Shown here: positions 7,203 to 12,983 of the stretch, piece after piece
Layout of the letters: every line of letters begins with the position of its first letter
Numbering within the stretch: the first letter of the stretch is position 1
Source: Pseudomonadota bacterium
GTDB lineage: Bacteria > Pseudomonadota > Gammaproteobacteria > Burkholderiales > Burkholderiaceae_D
Direction of reading: 5' to 3'
DNA length: 12,983 bases
Assembly: GCA_023435945.1 (NCBI GenBank)
Contig: JAEZLB010000030.1
Span: forward strand, 1 to 12,983
Notes under the pieces: generated by a model
What the model was told of the DNA's origin: nothing
Databases searched by the model: none
Seen by the model: the letters and a program-made list of their open reading frames with translations, nothing else
Made by a program: the position numbers and the translations under genes

Positions 7203-7551
7203 ATATCTCCTGCCGCTTTCCCATTCCTGCAAATCTCAACCTCGAAAATATACGGTGCACCTGTTTTCACCTCCCGACAACTTAGCTACTTTCTATCGCG
7301 TGCAATCTGTGGTGACAAGGTGTTGCCTGCCCTGCCCCGCCGGTATTTTTCGTTCTGCTCATTTCATAAGGTTGGGAAACCTGTTTGACTCTTTCTATAT
7401 CTTCCCCCTATCCCCCCTACTCAACTACACATGGTTTTACTCAAGAAACTGTTTGGCGTGCCGATACTCGACTTACGTGTAATGTGCTGTCAGTTACTTG
7501 CGCAAGATAATTTTATATGCGGGTACTACCAGTTTTTGAGGAAAGACGGGA
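7203..7551. other. A/T-richer gene-free stretch upstream of the secreted repeat protein
   Basis: About 350 bases without a credible gene. Short forward frames here (for example 7255-7482) have no ribosome binding site and are Cys/Phe-rich without motif. Near the right end there is a perfect 10-base palindrome, CTTGCGCAAG (7497-7506), followed by the A/T-rich ATAATTTTATAT. This is where a promoter or operator for the gene at 7552 would be expected. No -35/-10 pair is convincing. Confidence 0.5.
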
Positions 7552-8271
7552 ATGAAAGTTAAAACTGCAGTAGCAATAGTCCTATCCCTGGGATTGGCGA
7601 ACTTTGTCCATGCTGAGAACAATAGCGAGTGGTTACCGATTACCTCCACCGCAGAATATGAGTGGTATGGGAAACTGGAATCAGGAAGCGTCACTAACGT
7701 GGATAATAAAAAGAATAATGGTTATGCGTATGTGTTTCAGAAAACTGAAAAAAACAGCAAAAAGATCACGTACGGCAAAGTCGTTGTATTACTTGAAGCC
7801 TGTAAAAAAGGATATGGATATATCTACTTCAACGATTTGGCAGGTAACTTCGACTCCAGAGCGCAATTTGTCCGATTCGGCAATACCGTAGGAGATGCCT
7901 TGGGAACCATGGCCTGCACCTCTTGGGATAACGATACAAAGAAGGTGTCCATGCAAGCGCAGGAAAATGCATGGGAAGAAGTTGCGAAAAGTGAGGATGG
8001 AGAAATCGAACTCTACATAAAAAAAGATACATTCCGCAAAATAGACCACAAGGGAAAGAAATCCATTTCCATCTTACGTGCGAGCTACAAGCCTAAAAAA
8101 GAATGGACTGACTATCATGAAATGATCGCGCATATCTCTGATTGCAAGACAGGATACGGTAAAGCGTACTATTTGAATTTTGACAGGCAAGAAGCTTTTA
8201 GCTCAGATTACGTGGTAGGTGGAGATTCCATCGGTGCTGCTGCGGTTACCGAACTTTGCAAGAAGCTGTAG
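7552..8271 (+). CDS. Secreted protein made of two tandem copies of one two-cysteine domain; function unknown
   Basis: A 239-residue protein with a typical signal peptide (MKVKT, hydrophobic stretch, VHA with likely cleavage after A21), so periplasmic or secreted. The ATG at 7552 has a GAGGA motif about 10 bases upstream. The mature part is an internal duplication with a fixed offset of 114 residues: W27/W141, D51/D165, Y74/Y188, C84/C198, G87-Y88-G89 / G201-Y202-G203, Y92/Y206, G110/G224, G114/G228 and C122/C236. Each copy has exactly two cysteines 38 residues apart, probably one disulfide per domain. The layout (an opening Trp, a central Cys, a terminal Cys) loosely resembles surface-adhesin protein E-like domains, but I cannot confirm that. 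The gene is richer in Lys, Asn and A/T than its neighbours, which could mean acquisition or weak expression. No neighbour suggests a partner. Coding status is certain, function is not. Confidence 0.85.
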   Translation: MKVKTAVAIVLSLGLANFVHAENNSEWLPITSTAEYEWYGKLESGSVTNVDNKKNNGYAYVFQKTEKNSKKITYGKVVVLLEACKKGYGYIYFNDLAGNFDSRAQFVRFGNTVGDALGTMACTSWDNDTKKVSMQAQENAWEEVAKSEDGEIELYIKKDTFRKIDHKGKKSISILRASYKPKKEWTDYHEMIAHISDCKTGYGKAYYLNFDRQEAFSSDYVVGGDSIGAAAVTELCKKL

Positions 8272-8528
8272 GCAAAACTGCTGACAATATCGCTCTCCCT
8301 AAAACCAGCCTTGAACCGGTTTTTATGTCCCTATTCCTTCCGAAGGATCAAATTATCGGACTTGCGAGCAGTAAATGCACTTGTAAGGGGAATGATAAAC
8401 AGCAGCCTACGCTGTATGAAGTGTGAGCGGTTTTAGACCGTCGAGATAGGCGCCAGCGAAGTGCTGCTATACGCCCTTGGCAACCGATACTTTGGCCAAA
8501 TGCACGGAGGGAAAAATCCCGCACTACA
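8272..8528. other. Gene-free, hairpin-rich stretch before the tRNA-Ser terminator
   Basis: Just after the secreted-protein gene, AAAACC (8301-8306) can pair with GGTTTT (8318-8323), a weak terminator-like hairpin with a wide loop. Farther on, four small perfect hairpins follow each other: 8399-8415, 8428-8440, 8477-8499 and 8509-8520. They lead into the long terminator at 8529-8564. No protein-coding frame is supported; the two frames that cross the tRNA are the familiar spurious translations of tRNA-Ser. Confidence 0.45.
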
Positions 8529-8564
8529 AAAAGGAAAAGCCGCTTGTAAGCGGCTTTTCCTTTT
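8529..8564. terminator. Long bidirectional intrinsic terminator (tRNA-Ser on minus strand; possibly a forward transcript)
   Basis: A perfect 16-bp stem pairs 8529-8544 with 8549-8564, around a TGTA loop. The core is GGAAAAGCCGCT/AGCGGCTTTTCC, with A4 on the left and T4 on the right. Read on the minus strand it follows the tRNA-Ser 3' end by only 8 bases and ends in five U residues, so it should stop the tRNA transcript. It is equally suited to stop forward transcripts. Confidence 0.9.
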
Positions 8565-8572
8565 AATCCTGC

Positions 8573-8662
<90 letters not shown>

Positions 8663-8695
8663 GTTTCGGTCGTTCTTCCAGATTAAGCATCCGGA

Positions 8696-8726
8696 AAGCA
8701 GGCGATTATAACAAACTCTCCTGCTT
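8696..8726. repeat. 7-bp inverted repeat flanking the tRNA-Ser -10 box
   Basis: AAGCAGG (8696-8702) and CCTGCTT (8720-8726) are perfect inverted copies separated by 17 bases. The -10 hexamer of the tRNA promoter lies between them. It could be an operator, a weak terminator hairpin for serS, or chance. Confidence 0.4.
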
Positions 8727-8733
8727 ACGGTAA
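8705..8733 (-). promoter_or_regulatory. Probable promoter of tRNA-Ser(CGA)
   Basis: On the minus strand a perfect TATAAT (8705-8710) is preceded at 17 bases by TTACCG (8728-8733), which matches the -35 consensus at three of six positions. The expected start is near 8698, giving a 5' leader of about 36 bases. The sequence just after the -10 box is G/C-rich (CGCCTGC), as in stringently controlled stable-RNA promoters. Because it lies after the serS stop, the tRNA need not depend on serS read-through. Confidence 0.5.
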
Positions 8734-8743
8734 ATCCCTTTGC

Positions 8744-10114
<1,371 letters not shown>

Positions 10115-10145
10115 TCAAGTGCGGCGCAGACAGTCAAACCTGCCG

Positions 10146-11483
10146 TCAACCGATACCGGACCTGCCCTGGTACTTGTCGCCCTTGCTTCTGGCCTGCTCA
10201 TCCAGCGAACGCAGATAAGCCATTTTTTCTGCAATCTTGCTTTCCAGCCCGCGCGGTACCGGCTGATACCAGCTGGGCTCAGCCATGCCATCCGGCAGAT
10301 AGGTTTCCCCGGCCGCATAAGCGTCCGGCTCATCGTGGGCATAGCGGTATTCGTGGCCGTAACCCAGTTCCTTCATCAGCTTGGTCGGCGCATTGCGCAA
10401 GTGTACCGGTACCTCGCGCGACTTGTCCTGGCGCACGAAAACTCTGGCCTGGTTATAAGCCATGTAGCCGGCGTTGCTCTTGGCCGCTATCGCGAGATAA
10501 ATCACCGCCTGCCCCAGCGCCAGCTCGCCTTCTGGAGCACCTAGCCGCTCATAAGTAGTAGCCGCCTCGTTCGCAATCTGCAACGCGCGCGGATCGGCCA
10601 GGCCTATGTCCTCCCAGGCCATGCGCACGATACGACGCGCGAGGTAACGCGGATCCGCACCGCCGTCCAGCATGCGGCACAACCAGTACAGGGCAGCATC
10701 CGGGTGTGAGCCGCGCACCGACTTGTGCAGCGCGGAAATCTGGTCGTAAAAATTGTCGCCGCCCTTGTCGAAGCGGCGCGCATTCAGCGTCAATGCATTG
10801 TTGATAAACTCGGCATTGATCAGCGTGGTTTTCGAAGCGCGGGCAGCGGTGTCGGTCTGCTCCAGCAGGTTTAGGAAACGGCGCGCATCGCCATCGGCAT
10901 AACCGATCAGCGTATCAATCGCGATGTCTTCAAACTGCAGGCGGGACAATACCGTTTTCCGGGCGCGTTCAAACAGCTGGCGCAACTCTTCCTCGCCCAG
11001 GCTTTTCAGCACATAAACCTGCGCCCGCGACAGCAAGGCGGAATTGACCTCGAAGGAAGGATTTTCCGTCGTCGCCCCAATGAACACCACCAGTCCCGAC
11101 TCAACAAAAGGCAGCAGGCCATCCTGCTGGCTCTTGTTGAATCGATGGATTTCATCGACGAAGAGTATGGTCTTCTTGCCGAGTGCGAGATGCTGTTCGG
11201 CCTGATCCATGGCCGCGCGAATATCCTTCACGCCGGAGAACACGGCGGACAGGGCAATGAACTCGTACTGAAAGGCCGATGCGGTCAGTCGCGCCAGCGA
11301 GGTCTTGCCGACACCGGGCGGCCCCCACAGGATCATGGAATGCGGCTTGCCGGATTCAAAGGCCAGCCGCAGAGGCTTGCCTGGCGCCAGCAGATGCGAC
11401 TGCCCGACGACTTCATCCAGCGTCTTGGGACGCAGGGCTTCTGCCAGCGGCACTTCGGGTTCGATCGCAAACAGATCAGCCAT
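10146..11483 (-). CDS. rarA: Replication-associated recombination protein A (RarA/MgsA AAA+ ATPase)
   Basis: A 445-residue AAA+ ATPase of the clamp-loader-like RarA/MgsA/WRNIP1 family, which acts at stalled or damaged replication forks and binds SSB. The N-terminal region has [16 protein letters not shown]; Walker A is GPPGVGKTS (residues 54-62), Walker B is [11 protein letters not shown] (105-115) and sensor 1 is GATTENPSF. The C-terminal half carries the MgsA tetramerisation region ([20 protein letters not shown], then [12 protein letters not shown] and [10 protein letters not shown]). The ATG at 11483 is chosen over the ATG at 11501 because AGGAGG lies 5 bases upstream and [10 protein letters not shown] is a family-like N-terminus. 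That Shine-Dalgarno lies inside a small perfect hairpin (11483-11497). It is 141 bases downstream of lolA and followed by serS. Confidence 0.97.
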   Translation of the reverse strand: MADLFAIEPEVPLAEALRPKTLDEVVGQSHLLAPGKPLRLAFESGKPHSMILWGPPGVGKTSLARLTASAFQYEFIALSAVFSGVKDIRAAMDQAEQHLALGKKTILFVDEIHRFNKSQQDGLLPFVESGLVVFIGATTENPSFEVNSALLSRAQVYVLKSLGEEELRQLFERARKTVLSRLQFEDIAIDTLIGYADGDARRFLNLLEQTDTAARASKTTLINAEFINNALTLNARRFDKGGDNFYDQISALHKSVRGSHPDAALYWLCRMLDGGADPRYLARRIVRMAWEDIGLADPRALQIANEAATTYERLGAPEGELALGQAVIYLAIAAKSNAGYMAYNQARVFVRQDKSREVPVHLRNAPTKLMKELGYGHEYRYAHDEPDAYAAGETYLPDGMAEPSWYQPVPRGLESKIAEKMAYLRSLDEQARSKGDKYQGRSGIG

Positions 11484-11497
11484 GCAGGCCTCCTGCA
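11483..11497 (-). promoter_or_regulatory. Hairpin overlapping the rarA ribosome binding site and start
   Basis: On the transcript strand TGCAGG and CCTGCA (outer ends 11497 and 11483) pair perfectly over an AGG loop. The structure contains the AGGAGG ribosome binding site and reaches the A of the rarA ATG. It could lower translation initiation. Seen in sequence; the effect is inference. Confidence 0.35.
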
Positions 11498-11592
11498 GCA
11501 CCCATGAATTCGGAACGATGTCGCATGAATAACGGAGTCAGGTAAAACATGAAGCCCGTATTATCCCTTTTTCATACGAAGAAATGGCAGGC

Positions 11593-11612
11593 GGGCAGGT
11601 TTTTACCTGCCC
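11593..11612 (-). terminator. Hairpin downstream of lolA, possible weak terminator
   Basis: A perfect 8-bp stem (GGGCAGGT/ACCTGCCC) with a 4-base loop begins 12 bases after the lolA stop codon. On the minus strand it lacks a U-tract immediately after the stem, so it may only partly terminate, or may protect the lolA mRNA 3' end while letting transcription pass to rarA. Confidence 0.5.
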
Positions 11613-11624
11613 TTTCACTATGAA

Positions 11625-12260
11625 TTATTGACGAAAAACATCCGCGCCCTTGGGGATATCGAACTTGAACTGGTTGGCGGGCATGGGCGGATTTTTTTCA
11701 AAACGGGAAAAGCTCAGCAGGCTGACCTGGCCGAAAGCATCCTTCAATTCCATGGCTTCCGGCGTGCCGTTACGCAGGCCGATACCAATCTGCTCGAAAG
11801 GCGTATCCTTGGCGCGGGGCGTCAGTTGCAACCAGTCCAGCCCATCCTTGCTGCCGCCTTCCTTGATGACGAAATTCTTTTCGACTTCATTGCTGCCGAA
11901 CAGGATGGCAGCTGGTGAGGATGCCAGCGCATCACCCAGTTTTCTGATCGTTACCTGGTTCAGGTCGGCATCGTAGATGTATAGCTGGTCGCCATCGGCC
12001 TGCAGCAATTGTTCATATGGCTGCTGATAGAGCCATATGAAACGGCCGGGACGGGCGAACTGGAAAGTTCCCTTGGAGGTATTCAATACCTGGGCCTTGC
12101 CCTGTTTGTCGGTTTTGACCTGGCGCTGGGTGAATTCCCCCTTGGCCGATTTGGTCGTTGCGACAAAGTTTTTGAACTGCTCGAGCGCAGACGCGGAAGC
12201 CAGCGTTGAAAAGGCCAGCAGGCCTGCCAGCAGCGTCATGCGCGAAATCTGCTTGATCAA
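11625..12260 (-). CDS. lolA: Outer-membrane lipoprotein carrier protein LolA
   Basis: A periplasmic chaperone that takes lipoproteins released by LolCDE from the inner membrane and hands them to the outer-membrane receptor LolB. The 211-residue precursor starts with a signal peptide (MIKQISR, hydrophobic to about residue 19, then ASASA with cleavage near residue 24). The mature domain has family features: ALEQFKNFVATTKSAKGEFT, GTFQFARPGRFIWLYQQPY, and DGDQLYIYDADLNQVTIRKL near the middle. The start is a TTG at 12260 with AGGAG 6 bases upstream; an ATG seven codons on would have no ribosome binding site. It lies 17 bases after ftsK, so the two are probably co-transcribed, and is followed by rarA. 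Confidence 0.96.
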   Translation of the reverse strand: MIKQISRMTLLAGLLAFSTLASASALEQFKNFVATTKSAKGEFTQRQVKTDKQGKAQVLNTSKGTFQFARPGRFIWLYQQPYEQLLQADGDQLYIYDADLNQVTIRKLGDALASSPAAILFGSNEVEKNFVIKEGGSKDGLDWLQLTPRAKDTPFEQIGIGLRNGTPEAMELKDAFGQVSLLSFSRFEKNPPMPANQFKFDIPKGADVFRQ

Positions 12261-12277
12261 TCGTATCTCCTGTTGAA

Positions 12278-12983
12278 TCAGTCTTCCTTGCTACCGGGAA
12301 CCAGTATCTCGCGGTTACCGTTAGACTGCATTGAGGAGACTAAACCACTTTGCTCCATTTGTTCCAGCAAACGTGCAGCGCGGTTGTAACCAATGCGTAA
12401 ATGTCTTTGCACCAGGGAAATGGAAGCGCGTCGATGTTTGAGTACGATGGCCACCGCCTGGTCATACATGGGGTCGGCCTCCCCGCCCCCTTCGCCGCCT
12501 GCCATACCTTCACCGCCCTCTTCGGCAACGCCGCCTTCGAGTATGCCTTCAATGTAATTCGGTTCGCCCTGCTCCTTCAGGTGGGCCACCACACGATGCA
12601 CCTCGTCATCGGATACAAAAGCACCGTGCACGCGCACCGGCAATCCGGTACCGGGCGGCATGTACAGCATGTCGCCCATGCCCAGCAAGGTTTCGGCCCC
12701 CATCTGATCCAGGATAGTACGCGAGTCGATCTTGCTGCTGACCTGGAACGCGATACGCGTGGGGATATTTGCCTTGATCAGGCCGGTAATCACGTCAACC
12801 GATGGACGCTGCGTGGCAAGTATCAGGTGAATACCGGCTGCACGCGCTTTCTGTGCAATACGTGCAATCAGCTCTTCCACCTTCTTGCCGACGACCATCA
12901 TCAGGTCGGCCAGTTCGTCGATGATAATGACGATGGTCGGCAGTTTTTCCAGCGGCTCCGGCGCATCCGGCGTCAGGCTGAAC
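12278..12983 (-). CDS. ftsK: DNA translocase FtsK, C-terminal part (5' end outside window)
   Basis: The last 234 residues of the septal DNA pump that clears chromosomes from the division site and activates XerCD recombination at dif. At the window edge the frame reads [20 protein letters not shown], which contains the RecA-fold Walker B strand. It continues with [39 protein letters not shown] and the [11 protein letters not shown] strand. A Gly/Glu-rich linker (about 28 residues, [20 protein letters not shown]) leads to the gamma winged-helix domain ([20 protein letters not shown]) that reads the KOPS polarity sequences. The protein ends [10 protein letters not shown]. Membrane and linker domains and Walker A should lie to the right of the window. 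Cannot be distinguished here from an SpoIIIE-named paralogue, but the lolA-rarA-serS context supports ftsK. Confidence 0.96.
   Translation of the reverse strand, partial: FSLTPDAPEPLEKLPTIVIIIDELADLMMVVGKKVEELIARIAQKARAAGIHLILATQRPSVDVITGLIKANIPTRIAFQVSSKIDSRTILDQMGAETLLGMGDMLYMPPGTGLPVRVHGAFVSDDEVHRVVAHLKEQGEPNYIEGILEGGVAEEGGEGMAGGEGGGEADPMYDQAVAIVLKHRRASISLVQRHLRIGYNRAARLLEQMEQSGLVSSMQSNGNREILVPGSKED

Overview
The window looks like a chromosomal segment of a betaproteobacterium, most likely Burkholderiales and plausibly Oxalobacteraceae (Herminiimonas/Janthinobacterium-like). This rests on protein character, moderately high G+C and gene order, not on any database search. Housekeeping genes (ftsK, lolA, rarA, serS, tRNA-Ser) fill the right third. 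The left two thirds carry metabolic, transport and uncharacterised genes.

Left edge (1-2621): a histone-deacetylase-family amidohydrolase runs off the left edge on the minus strand. It is divergent from a GNAT/FemAB-like acyltransferase of the Acetyltransf_6 type, which converges on a PAP2-family membrane phosphatase. A gene-free stretch of about 620 bases follows (2622-3243). It holds two perfect short hairpins and an A/T-rich promoter zone.

Middle (3244-6614): a compact four-gene operon encodes an SsuB/TauB-type ABC ATPase, its permease (8-base overlap), an NMT1/SsuA-type periplasmic binding protein and a 2-hydroxychromene-2-carboxylate-isomerase-like (GST-kappa/DsbA fold) enzyme. A very strong intrinsic terminator closes it. 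The three transport genes form a complete importer. The isomerase suggests the imported compound may be aromatic or glutathione-linked, but the substrate cannot be read from the sequence.

Uncharacterised island (6615-8564): a 109-residue protein with two predicted membrane segments sits between two terminators. It is followed by an A/T-richer gene for a secreted 239-residue protein, which is a gap-free tandem duplication of one domain: Trp, two Cys and Gly-Tyr-Gly recur at exactly 114-residue intervals. A hairpin-rich gene-free stretch follows and ends in a long bidirectional terminator.

Right third (8573-12983, all minus strand): ftsK (5' part outside the window), lolA, rarA and serS appear in the order also known from E. 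coli, followed directly by tRNA-Ser(CGA). The tRNA has its own promoter-like sequence, whose -10 box lies between the arms of a 7-base inverted repeat. ftsK and lolA are 17 bases apart and probably co-transcribed. I see no mobile element, CRISPR array or prophage gene.
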